Assembly (NCBI GenBank): GCA_964604955.1
Contig: CAZSBE010000034.1
Location: forward strand, 1-29,440
DNA from: JALGWA01 sp964604955
GTDB taxonomy: Bacteria; Arandabacterota; Arandabacteria; Arandabacterales; JALGWA01
DNA: 29,440 bases
Reading direction: 5' to 3'
The first letter of the stretch is position 1; each line of letters starts with the position of its first letter. Positions 16,691 to 24,942 of the stretch are shown here, in pieces. The notes under the pieces are model-generated. The model was not told the origin of the DNA and ran no database searches. It saw only the letters and a program-made list of their open reading frames with translations. The position numbers and the translations under genes were made by a program.

Positions 16691-18859
16691 TTACCGGCCC
16701 GTGCCTCCCCCACCCAGCAGGGCTTCGAGCATGTTGCTGTAGACATGATATTCCAAAGCGCCCTCCGGCGCAATTTCAATCGCCTCTCGGAGGCGGACCC
16801 GGGCTTCGTCGACACGGTCCATCACCGAAAGACAGATGGCCATGCCCAGCATGGCCTCGTAAGAGTCAGGATGTTCCTCCAGGCAGACTTCGAACTCGTG
16901 ATAGGCGTTGTTGACATGCCCGCGGCTCAGGCGGAACATGCCCTCCTCGAACCTCGACGGAACGTAGGACTCCGGGTAACCCGGCCACTCGTCGAACCTG
17001 ACGACGGTAGCGTCCCGCCCGCACAGCCTGTACCTGCCGACGGGCGCGTACGCCGAGGTGAAGTCGGGGTAGTTCTTTTCGAGGTACTCGTAGAGCGTCG
17101 GGAAGCGGATCAGGAAGTGGGTTATGGGGTAGCGCTCGAACGCCTCCCTGTCGTCGCGCCTTATTATCTCCCCGTACGAAGGCAGCGTCCTGAAATCGGT
17201 CTGGAGCGACAGCGTGGTCGAACAGTCGCCCACCAGGAACACGCCGGGCGACGTGACCCTCTCCAGGCTCTCCGCCGTCTCGACTATGGAGTACCTGCGA
17301 TTCGCGCAGTAATCGCCGAATCTGGCTAGATTCAGTATGACGAGCGCCCCCAGGGCGGCTATCACAAGGTTCCTGCGGGTCCCCCGGGAGAACCTCACCG
17401 AAGCGGTCTTGAGCCTGCGCCCGGCGAGGAGCAGCACTCCGGCCGCGGCCCCTCCCGTGACCAGCAGCTGCTGAGTGATGGAGAGGTCATAGCGCGCGAG
17501 CGTCCGCTGCCAGGGGCTCAGCGCCCCCCCGGCGGCCGACCTCAGCATATGGAAGATGATGTCGTGCTGAAGGTGGATAAACACCCACACGAGCCAGATG
17601 AGAGCCGCCGCCCTGAACCACCTGGGCTTGTTCGGGTGGAGTATGGGCTCGCCCCTGATGAGCCGCATGATGAAGGAAGTCGCCAGCATGCACATGCTCG
17701 GCAGAAGCGGGATGAAGTAACGGAGCGGCCGGTAACTCAGGAAACTGAGCGCAGTCACGTATACGACGAACCAGACGGCCGAGAGCTTTTCCCAGCGCCT
17801 GAGCGACCTCACGCCTCTCGCGAACCCCGAGACCGCCGATATGAGACCCAGCGCGGCGAGCACCGCCAGGGCCGGCGCCTTCTGGAAGAACCCGTCGAAA
17901 CCGCTCCCCGCCTGGAAGAAGTGCTTCAGGCGATTCCCGATGATGCCGAGGAGCGGCGCGTTCGTGTAGTCAGCGGCCTGAGTGAGCACTATGTTCGACC
18001 TGAAGTACTTGGAGACCGCCGCGGGGTCGGCCGAGTAGACGCCGGCCAGCCATATCGAGAAGGCCGCGGCGAGCCCGGCGAGGAAGAAAAGGCAGAGCCG
18101 GAAGGGTCCCGGCATTTCGTCCTCCTCCGTCCATGAGGCCAGGTAGAGAAAAGCGGGCGCGACGGCAGCGAAGTGCAGCGCGTGCAGCTTCACCATGAAG
18201 GCAGCGGCTCCCACAAGCAGTCCCGCGACAAGCGCCCCCGCAGGCGTCGCGCGGAGCAGCATCACGAAGGCGGCCACGAGCAGGAATATCTCAAGCGACT
18301 CCAGAAGCGGCGTCCTTGAATATATGACGTACATGTAGGGCAAGGCGAAGACGGTCAGCGCGACGAGGGCGGCGACCCTGCCGGCCGACCTGCGCATGAA
18401 ATAGTACAGCAGCGCCAGCGAGCCCAGGGCCGGCAGCACGCCCGTGAGATTGGCCTGCGCCAGGCCTATGCCGCCTGCCCGGTAAATGACATAGGCGAGA
18501 ATATTCGATATGGGGTAGAACAGCAGCACGGGCGAGACCCTGTCGGCCATCCACTCACCGTACATTATCCTGTTCCGGGCGCCGTCAATCGCCCGGGCGC
18601 CGTCCGTGAACAGAGCCTGGCTCCAGGACAGGTCGAGCGGCGGGTCGGCGTCGAGGTAGATCGTCCTCATCACCACGGCCGCGAGCGCCACTGCCGCGAG
18701 GAGGACCTCAATATACCTGGCGTCATCCCGGACGAGGGCACCGGGCCGCCTCCGGCCGCCTTCGGGCTCCCCGGTCGCGGCAGGCCGCGGCTCACCCGGC
18801 CCGCGCACCTTGGCCTGGCCGGCCGGGCGCTGGTGTTGTCTGTGGCGCCTGCTTTTCAA
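16691..18859 (-). CDS. PMT-like polytopic glycosyltransferase with C-terminal TPR-like repeats
   Basis: The product is 722 residues from a TTG at 18859. A 45-residue basic, proline/glycine-rich cytosolic tail precedes the first helix near residue 50. The first loop holds IYLDADPPLDLSWSQALFTD (67-86), whose acidic residues resemble the PMT/GT39 active-site loop. About ten helices follow, then a soluble region, and from residue 637 two TPR-like helical hairpins (FEEGMFRLSRG, AYHEFEVCLEEHPDSYEAML, DEARVRLREAIEIAPEG). The donor is probably a polyprenyl-P-sugar; the acceptor is unknown. The start rests on a TTGA overlap with the DUF2304 gene and an AGGAGG about ten bases upstream. A later GTG in the tail would also work. 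The sequence is too divergent for a specific family name. Confidence 0.75.
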   Translation of the reverse strand: MKSRRHRQHQRPAGQAKVRGPGEPRPAATGEPEGGRRRPGALVRDDARYIEVLLAAVALAAVVMRTIYLDADPPLDLSWSQALFTDGARAIDGARNRIMYGEWMADRVSPVLLFYPISNILAYVIYRAGGIGLAQANLTGVLPALGSLALLYYFMRRSAGRVAALVALTVFALPYMYVIYSRTPLLESLEIFLLVAAFVMLLRATPAGALVAGLLVGAAAFMVKLHALHFAAVAPAFLYLASWTEEDEMPGPFRLCLFFLAGLAAAFSIWLAGVYSADPAAVSKYFRSNIVLTQAADYTNAPLLGIIGNRLKHFFQAGSGFDGFFQKAPALAVLAALGLISAVSGFARGVRSLRRWEKLSAVWFVVYVTALSFLSYRPLRYFIPLLPSMCMLATSFIMRLIRGEPILHPNKPRWFRAAALIWLVWVFIHLQHDIIFHMLRSAAGGALSPWQRTLARYDLSITQQLLVTGGAAAGVLLLAGRRLKTASVRFSRGTRRNLVIAALGALVILNLARFGDYCANRRYSIVETAESLERVTSPGVFLVGDCSTTLSLQTDFRTLPSYGEIIRRDDREAFERYPITHFLIRFPTLYEYLEKNYPDFTSAYAPVGRYRLCGRDATVVRFDEWPGYPESYVPSRFEEGMFRLSRGHVNNAYHEFEVCLEEHPDSYEAMLGMAICLSVMDRVDEARVRLREAIEIAPEGALEYHVYSNMLEALLGGGGTGR

Positions 18860-19197
18860 TCTTTGCGGGCCTCCTCCGAAAGGAGAGTGACCTGCTGGGC
18901 GAGCTCCTTGACCTGCTCGGTGAGGCCGGATATTCTCGTGGTCATCCACAGCGATATGAATGTCAGGAAGATGAGCCCGCTGAAGAACAGGGTCGACACC
19001 GGAAACTTGGCGCCGATCAGCTCGGTTATCCACAAGAGGGGCTTGACCCATATTCCGAGCACGAAAATCGCCAGCCCCGCGAGAATCCAGACCACCGAGT
19101 CGGTCTCCCTCAACTTGCGGTTCCTAACCAGAAAGACGACATAGGCGACGAACAAGAGGCTCACGATCAGCGAAAGCAGCCGGACCTGGAAGTTCAT
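18856..19197 (-). CDS. DUF2304 family small membrane protein
   Basis: The product is 113 residues with three hydrophobic segments (about 4-24, 36-54 and 67-85) and a charged, coiled-coil-like C-terminus (about 88-113). The KLRETDSVVWIL segment after the first helix is characteristic of DUF2304 proteins, which are often found next to GT2 genes that make polyprenyl-P-sugars. Function is not established; a helper or small transporter role for the neighbouring GT2 product is a reasonable guess. It overlaps that GT2 gene by ATGA and the following PMT-like gene by TTGA, so the three are very likely co-translated. Confidence 0.82.
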   Translation of the reverse strand: MNFQVRLLSLIVSLLFVAYVVFLVRNRKLRETDSVVWILAGLAIFVLGIWVKPLLWITELIGAKFPVSTLFFSGLIFLTFISLWMTTRISGLTEQVKELAQQVTLLSEEARKD

Positions 19198-19934
19198 TCA
19201 GATTCCTCCTCCCCGTGCGAGGCCGGGATTCTCAAGAGCGTTACGAGGATCGAAAGAGGCATTTTGAGCGCGTACTTGAGCGATGATGCCAGACCGGAGA
19301 TCATGGAGGTGCCCGCCACCCGCTGGTGCATCTCCACTGGGACCTCTCCCACCTTGAAGCCGTGCCTCGCGATCCAGATGATGGTATCGGCATCGGGAAA
19401 ATCGACCGGGTAAGGCGTCGTTGCGAACATCGCGAAAACCGGTCTCCGGAGGGCCTGGAATCCCGAGCTGGTATCCGTAATGCGCTGCCCCGTAATCACC
19501 GTGGCGATGGCGCTGAACACTTTCATGCCCGCCTTCCGGATGGGCGGGATGTCGTAATGGGCCGTGCCCCTGAAGCGCGAACCGACCACGAAGTCATATT
19601 CCCCCGCGGCCTCCACCAGGCTGGCCACGTAGCGCGGGTCGTGCTGGCCGTCCGCGTCAAGGAGGACCACGATGTCATAGTCTCGCGCGTACGCGTATTT
19701 GAAGCCGGCCTGCACCGCCCCTCCGTAGCCGAGATTCACCGGGGCCCTGAGCACGACGGCGCCTGCCGCGCGCGCGATCTCGCCGGTGCGGTCGCTGGAG
19801 GCGTCGTCGACGACCACAATGTCGTAGCCCGGGTAGAGACCCGAAGTCTCGGCGAGAACGGGCCCTATGCACGCTTCCTCGTTCCGCGCCGGGATGACGA
19901 TCACCACTCTGGGGGGCTTATGCTCTCCAGCCAC
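19194..19934 (-). CDS. GT2 glycosyltransferase, dolichyl/polyprenyl-phosphate glucosyltransferase-like
   Basis: The product is 246 residues. Motifs are VVIVIPARNEE (10-20), IVVVDDASSDRTGEIA (39-54), NLGYGGAVQAGFKYA (67-81), LLDADGQHDP (91-100), VVGSRFRG (116-123) and DTSSGFQALRR, matching the Alg5/DPG-synthase-like group. It has no clear C-terminal membrane helices, only a weakly hydrophobic end. Expected role: charging a polyprenyl phosphate with a hexose at the cytosolic face. The start is a GTG with AAGGAG nine bases upstream, six bases after the second LPG_TM gene. It is coupled to DUF2304 and then the PMT-like gene, giving a compact module of flippase candidate, donor synthase, helper and transferase (inference). 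Confidence 0.9.
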   Translation of the reverse strand: MAGEHKPPRVVIVIPARNEEACIGPVLAETSGLYPGYDIVVVDDASSDRTGEIARAAGAVVLRAPVNLGYGGAVQAGFKYAYARDYDIVVLLDADGQHDPRYVASLVEAAGEYDFVVGSRFRGTAHYDIPPIRKAGMKVFSAIATVITGQRITDTSSGFQALRRPVFAMFATTPYPVDFPDADTIIWIARHGFKVGEVPVEMHQRVAGTSMISGLASSLKYALKMPLSILVTLLRIPASHGEEESE

Positions 19935-19940
19935 TCGGCG

Positions 19941-20915
19941 TCACTCCTTCGCCTGTTCGGGCTTCCTGTAGGCCAGCCTTGAGATGAGAGCCAGGACAAT
20001 TATGGAAAGCGCTATCACGAGCCTCAGCGAAATAAGATACGGCACAATCTGTTCCTTTCCAACACCAATCTTATAGAGCAAACCCGACCATGACCAGTCC
20101 GCAATTCCAAGTCCTCCCGGCGTAAGCGCGAAGAGCGCCGCGAATTGCGCGCTGGGGACGAAGGAGACGATCCCGTCAAGACCGACCGTAATGCCTATGG
20201 CCACGGCTATGGAATAGTACCTCAGCACCATGAAGAGGAACTTGACGCCGCTTAAAATGAACAGGCCCGGCGCGATTCGTGCCACGCCGGCCGTGTCGAA
20301 CCAGTCCATGTCGGACCCGCCGCCTATCCTCCTGCCCACGCGGGGAATCCTTAAGACAAGGCGGAAGAGGAACTGGAAGAGGCGCTGAAGCGCCCGCATG
20401 CTCTGGCGCCCGAAGAGCGCGAAACAGAGCAGGCCCGCGGCGAAAATCGCCGCGTAGAGCGCCAGGCAGAGCCGCGCTGGTATCGTTCCGGCTATGAAGA
20501 GCACTGACGGCACGACGAACATGGTGGTGATCATGAGGTCGAAAGCGCGGTCGAGATATACGGAGTAGGACGCCTTCTTGACCGAGACCGAGTGGTCGAG
20601 ATTGAGCGACATGGTCCTCACGCCCAGGTCGCTGACGTCCATCGGGATCACCAGGCCGATGGCGCGGCCGATCATGAAGTAGTGGAGCAGCGAACCGAAA
20701 TGGGCGGCGCCCTTCTCGCCCATTGCGTTCAGGGAGACCTGCCACTTGAGGGCGGCGCACAGGGCCACTCCGAGCGTTCCCCCTATGCACGCGGCGACCC
20801 AGTAGGGATCCAGGTCGAGAATCCGGTGGAGGTCGTGCCTGCCCCAGTAGACCAGAGCAACCATGAGCACCGCCGCCACGGCCCACAGTATGCGCCTGCC
20901 AGCAAAGTCTCTCAT
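19941..20915 (-). CDS. LPG_synthase_TM / UPF0104 (AglD-like) membrane protein, second copy
   Basis: The product is 324 residues with about seven to eight membrane helices. Family signs are the YFMIGRAIGLVIPMDVSDLG region (about 79-98), which takes the place of the usual LPSNIGGD loop, and the late FALTPGGLGIADWSW motif. It is clearly divergent from the two other copies in the window. Its ATG shares one base with the stop of the phosphatase gene (TGATG), and I see no separate ribosome site, so translation probably depends on re-initiation. Its role is unknown; the neighbouring GT2, DUF2304 and PMT-like genes suggest it handles a polyprenyl-linked sugar. Confidence 0.8.
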   Translation of the reverse strand: MRDFAGRRILWAVAAVLMVALVYWGRHDLHRILDLDPYWVAACIGGTLGVALCAALKWQVSLNAMGEKGAAHFGSLLHYFMIGRAIGLVIPMDVSDLGVRTMSLNLDHSVSVKKASYSVYLDRAFDLMITTMFVVPSVLFIAGTIPARLCLALYAAIFAAGLLCFALFGRQSMRALQRLFQFLFRLVLRIPRVGRRIGGGSDMDWFDTAGVARIAPGLFILSGVKFLFMVLRYYSIAVAIGITVGLDGIVSFVPSAQFAALFALTPGGLGIADWSWSGLLYKIGVGKEQIVPYLISLRLVIALSIIVLALISRLAYRKPEQAKE

Positions 20916-22594
20916 CAGGAGATGTATCCCAGACCTTTCAGCCTGTCCCTAATGCTGTCGTCCTCGGTCGAATCCCTGTCGCGGGCCCCCGCGTCGTAGA
21001 GGTCCTGCATCCTGGCGTACTCGGGCGGACGTGTCTTCAAGCGGCCCTCGTCGAGGACTTCCTCCCTGAGCTTGCCGTCGACCCCGGCGGGGATCGGCAG
21101 ATTCATGAGGTAGAGCATGAGAGGGGCCAGGTCGAGCACGGTCATGCCGCTCACCTCTAGCCCCTTCTTGACGTCCGGGCCGCTGGCGATGAAGATACCC
21201 TCCATCCGGTGCTGGGCGGAGATGGCATCCGAGACCTCTTCGATCACCTTGTTCGAGGAGAACTCGAAGTCGCCGAAGACGCCAACCGTGGGGACATACG
21301 GCAGGAAATACAGATCGGGAGCTTCGCCCAGGAATCTCCCCTTGTAGATCTCTTCGCGCTTCTGGACTATTTCAATCAGGCACCTGTCCGTCCTCGGGTC
21401 CTTGAGGTCGCCGAGGAGATCAATGAGCCCGTCGCGGGTCTTCTCGTAGTCCCCGGGCTCAACAGCGCCACGGGGCTCCCGGCCCTTCAGGTTGACGAAC
21501 AGGCCCCCGTACACCCCGCCGCTCAGAGCGTACGCGACCGTGCGCTCCCAGTCGACGTCGGCAAATGAAAAGAAGAACCTCCTCAGCAGATCATGTCCTC
21601 CCGAGGTCCACCTGAGGCCCATCTTGACCCGGCCGAGGCGCAACCTGGAAATGATCCCGTACACGTTCATCGGGGTAAACCCGGCCCTGAACAGCAGGAA
21701 CTTGAGGCGCGAGGCAAAGCCCGTCTTCACCTTCATGGCCCCCTTCTCGATCAGGTAGTTATTGGCGTGCAGGAACCTGTGAAGAGGCCCGGCCCCGTGA
21801 TCCGAAACGAGCATCACCGAATCCCTCTCCCCCAGCGTTTCGACCACTTCCCCGATTATGGCGTCGAGGCGGCAGTAGACGTCCTCTACCTCTCCGGCGA
21901 AACGCGCGGCCTCTTCGGGGTCATGCCGGGGATGTCTTGGATCCATTACGTGCCACAGCGCGTGCTGGAGGAAATCGGTTTCGGGGAACACTTCCATGGC
22001 GAACTTCCAGTCCTTGCGGCCGAGCAGGTCCTTGAGCACCGCGCGCTTGGCCTGAAGCACTTCCCTGATCTCCTTCAAGAAATCACCGGCCCTGCCCGCG
22101 GAGTATACCCTGCCGGGGACTATCCTGTAGCCGGGAGCCACCGCCCGGATCTCGGCAGCCAGCTCCGGCGGGTAAGTGTAGCGCGTGCTTCCGAGCGGCG
22201 TCAGCAGCCCCGTCACGAGACAGCCGTTCACGGGCACGGGCGGATAAGTCATCGGGACGTTGAGCACGACGACCTTGCCCCCGAACCTCCCTACTATGTC
22301 CCACACGGCGGGCGCGCGGAGAGATGCCCCGTTTAAGAACGCCAGGTTATAGGAATCCCTGGCCCTGACGATGATGTCGAAGATGCCGTGATTGCTCGGG
22401 TCGAGCCCCGTAACTATGCTCGACCACGCGGGCCCCGTTCCCGGCGGGATGACCGTGCGCATCTTCCCCCAGGCGCCCGCGTCCATGAGCTTCTTTATGG
22501 CCGGGAGCTTGCCCTTCGCAACGAGCGGAAGCAGTATATCGAATGTGGCGCCGTCGAGTCCGAGAACGAGCAGGCGACCGTCGCCGGCGCTCAC
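20915..22594 (-). CDS. Alkaline-phosphatase-superfamily protein (type I phosphodiesterase/nucleotide pyrophosphatase-like)
   Basis: The product is 559 residues from a GTG at 22594. Expected metal and nucleophile positions are visible: Asp14 (LGLDGATFD), Thr53 in IPPGTGPAWSSIVTG, Asp207 and His211 (ETDFLQHALWH), Asp265-His266 (VSDHGAG) and His462 (SAQHRMEGIF). The C-terminus ends in LKGLGYIS, an ending common in this group. There is no signal peptide, so the enzyme should be cytosolic, unlike classical phosphatases or periplasmic phosphoethanolamine transferases. The substrate may be a nucleotide sugar, a lipid phosphate or another phosphodiester; this is not resolved. The GTG overlaps the DUF2723 stop (GTGA), with GAGGG six bases upstream. 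The position between DUF2723 and an LPG_TM gene points to a glycan role. Confidence 0.88.
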   Translation of the reverse strand: MSAGDGRLLVLGLDGATFDILLPLVAKGKLPAIKKLMDAGAWGKMRTVIPPGTGPAWSSIVTGLDPSNHGIFDIIVRARDSYNLAFLNGASLRAPAVWDIVGRFGGKVVVLNVPMTYPPVPVNGCLVTGLLTPLGSTRYTYPPELAAEIRAVAPGYRIVPGRVYSAGRAGDFLKEIREVLQAKRAVLKDLLGRKDWKFAMEVFPETDFLQHALWHVMDPRHPRHDPEEAARFAGEVEDVYCRLDAIIGEVVETLGERDSVMLVSDHGAGPLHRFLHANNYLIEKGAMKVKTGFASRLKFLLFRAGFTPMNVYGIISRLRLGRVKMGLRWTSGGHDLLRRFFFSFADVDWERTVAYALSGGVYGGLFVNLKGREPRGAVEPGDYEKTRDGLIDLLGDLKDPRTDRCLIEIVQKREEIYKGRFLGEAPDLYFLPYVPTVGVFGDFEFSSNKVIEEVSDAISAQHRMEGIFIASGPDVKKGLEVSGMTVLDLAPLMLYLMNLPIPAGVDGKLREEVLDEGRLKTRPPEYARMQDLYDAGARDRDSTEDDSIRDRLKGLGYIS

Positions 22595-24942
22595 TGCGTT
22601 CCCTCGTTCATCTCCCGCTCCAGCTGCTGCAGCAGCCTCGCGGCCGCGGCGTCCTTGGGATGCAGAGACAGCCACTTCCTCACGACGCCCATGGCCGCCT
22701 GCGTATTGCCGTTCTCCTGGTAATGCGATGTCAGGAGCGAATAGCCGTCCGCGAAATCCGGGAAGGCGTTCACGAGCCGGACGAGGATCTCCTCGGACTT
22801 GTCGGTGAGACCGTTCCGGCGGTAGACGCGGAAGAGCTGTATGTACACGTTCTGGGCGCCCGGCTCCTTCAGGATGTATTCGTTGGCCAGGCTCTCGGCC
22901 GCGTCGACGTCGCCCGCGAAACCGTAGGCGACCACCGCCAGGTCCCTGTAGCCCGAGTACTCGGGGGAGATCGTCCCGGCCATTTCCAGCTCGCGCAGCG
23001 CCTTGTCGTACTCGGCGTTCTCGAGATAGTAGATGCAGAGGCGCAGATGCGCGGCGGCGTAGTTGGTAATGAGCCGCTGCGTGTTGATGTCCTTGTATAC
23101 CTTGTGGTCGAAGGCGTAAGAGCGTATCGTGTCAGGCGGCTCGGCGTCGCCGTAGATCTCCGTGTTGGCGAGGTCGGGCGGGGGCACGGCCCCTTTCGTT
23201 CCGCCGGGAATCAGCAGCCCGCGATAGGAGTAGACGTCGTAGAGGTTGTGGAGCGTGCGGTCCACATCTATCTGGCGGCTGCCCTCCTCCTGGGTCATGC
23301 GGAAGGCGAGGCCCTCAAGCAGCAGGCTCCGCTCATAGCCCATGTAGTCGGCGACTGTCACCGCGAAGTACACCGGCTTGCGCCAGTTATTGGCTTCGAT
23401 TATCTCCCTTGACGCGATGTCCTTGACGAGCACGATTCTGCCCGTTTCGGCGTCCCGGTAAGGCTGAAGCCCACCGATGGTCTGGTCGGAATAGCGCATG
23501 GGCACTCTGGGCTCCAGATGCTTGAGCTGCCAGATATACCATGGCGTATTCAGGAGGCTCAGGTTCAGAACCCGGACGTCCTTCCTGTAGCCCTTGACTT
23601 CCTGAATGAACCACAGCGGGAAGGTGTCGTTATCGCCGTTGGTAAAGATCAGGCCGTCGCGGTCGACGGTCGAGAGCAGGTTGTAGGCGTAATCATAGGC
23701 GTTATAGTCCCCGCGCCTGTCGTGGGACTCGAGGTTGACAGCTATGGTGGAGAGCACGAAGGCGACCATCACCCCCGTCGCCGCGTAGGTCAGGCCGTCC
23801 GAATCCAGCCACGCGCGGATCTTGTCCATGAAATAGGCGAAGGCGACGCCTATCCAGATGCAGAAGAAGAAGAACCCGTGGGCGAAGAAGTAGTCCCTCT
23901 CCCTCACTTCATGGTCGGTGAAATTCATGTAGATGACCAGCCCGAGGCTGGTGATGAGAAAGAGCGAGCCGACGAGCACGAACGTCTTCCTCTCCTTGAG
24001 GAAGTGTATGAGCGATCCCGCCGCGCCGACCAGTATCAGGAGGGCGCCCCAGGTCATGTTCCCGAACGTCCATTGCTCCTTGAAGTAGCGCCAGAACATG
24101 CCGAACTGGAACGACCACGGCGCCTGCCGGAGAAACGGGTTCATGGGCTTGTATTGCTTCCTCAACAGGCAGTTCTTAAAGGCTATCCAGCGCTCGGGAT
24201 TGGCCTCGTCTATGGCCGGATTCATCGCCGAGCGTATCGGCAGGAACAGGTGGTTGCTGAGGCCCAGGAGCCCCACGAAAACGACGAGTATGAGGAACCT
24301 GACATCGAAGAAGACCCTGTAGTCGACGAGCAGGGCGAAGAGGACGAAGGCCGGGAGCACCAGCACCGTACCGAGGTGAAGGCCCACGCTGAGAGACAGG
24401 AGGTAACAGATGAGCAGCAGGTAGTTCCTGCTCCCCGGCTCCTTGCAGTTCTCGCCCCATTTGAGCATCAGCCAGACCGTGAAGGCCATGATGAAGGCCG
24501 CGGGAGAATAGACCTCCGCCTCGATGGAATCCGTCCAGTATGTCCCCGCGAACCCGCCCGCAATGGCGGCGCACGCCGCCGAGACATAGATGGTGACTTT
24601 CTCCCCGGCCGTCTCAGGCCTCCCCCTCCAGAGCATCAGTATTCTGACAGTGATCAGGTAGAGAAAGAGACATGCCAGGGCGCCGGTGAGCGCGGACATG
24701 AAATTGACGGCGAGTGCGGTCTCCACGCCGGGGATCATGGCGAACATTCTGCCGAGCACCACGTAGAACGGAGTCCCGGGCGGATGCGGCACACCCAGGA
24801 TGTGAGAGGTAGCTATGAACTCCCCGCTGTCCCAGAACGAAACCGTGGGCGAGATCGTGATGAGATAGACGACGAGTATCAGAAAGAACACGGCCGTGCC
24901 CACGTAGGCGTTCAGCCTGTCCTCGTTAATTGCCATTTGCAT
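22591..24942 (-). CDS. DUF2723 (TMEM260-like) polytopic protein, probable O-glycosyltransferase, with C-terminal TPRs
   Basis: The product is 783 residues. The N-terminus shows the DUF2723 signature: the first helix (13-30), then SPTVSFWDSGEFIATSHILG (31-50), with Asp38 and Glu41, and VPHPPGTPFYVVLGR (51-65). About ten to twelve helices follow to roughly residue 430, then an extracytoplasmic region with FTNGDNDTFPLWFIQEVKGY, and from about 628 to the end several TPR hairpins (for example AEYDKALRELEMAGTISPE and QAAMGVVRKWLSLHPKD). The human relative TMEM260 O-mannosylates protein domains using a dolichyl-P-sugar; the bacterial acceptor is unknown. The ATG at 24942 overlaps the upstream LPG_TM gene by 17 bases, with GGGAGG seven bases before it. 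Confidence 0.9.
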   Translation of the reverse strand: MQMAINEDRLNAYVGTAVFFLILVVYLITISPTVSFWDSGEFIATSHILGVPHPPGTPFYVVLGRMFAMIPGVETALAVNFMSALTGALACLFLYLITVRILMLWRGRPETAGEKVTIYVSAACAAIAGGFAGTYWTDSIEAEVYSPAAFIMAFTVWLMLKWGENCKEPGSRNYLLLICYLLSLSVGLHLGTVLVLPAFVLFALLVDYRVFFDVRFLILVVFVGLLGLSNHLFLPIRSAMNPAIDEANPERWIAFKNCLLRKQYKPMNPFLRQAPWSFQFGMFWRYFKEQWTFGNMTWGALLILVGAAGSLIHFLKERKTFVLVGSLFLITSLGLVIYMNFTDHEVRERDYFFAHGFFFFCIWIGVAFAYFMDKIRAWLDSDGLTYAATGVMVAFVLSTIAVNLESHDRRGDYNAYDYAYNLLSTVDRDGLIFTNGDNDTFPLWFIQEVKGYRKDVRVLNLSLLNTPWYIWQLKHLEPRVPMRYSDQTIGGLQPYRDAETGRIVLVKDIASREIIEANNWRKPVYFAVTVADYMGYERSLLLEGLAFRMTQEEGSRQIDVDRTLHNLYDVYSYRGLLIPGGTKGAVPPPDLANTEIYGDAEPPDTIRSYAFDHKVYKDINTQRLITNYAAAHLRLCIYYLENAEYDKALRELEMAGTISPEYSGYRDLAVVAYGFAGDVDAAESLANEYILKEPGAQNVYIQLFRVYRRNGLTDKSEEILVRLVNAFPDFADGYSLLTSHYQENGNTQAAMGVVRKWLSLHPKDAAAARLLQQLEREMNEGTQ
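22601..22605 (-). promoter_or_regulatory. Ribosome binding site deciding the GTG start of the phosphatase-superfamily gene
   Basis: GAGGG on the minus strand, six bases before GTG 22594. It supports the GTGA overlap and excludes a 27-residue, alanine-rich extension that would lie inside the DUF2723 coding region. Confidence 0.55.
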
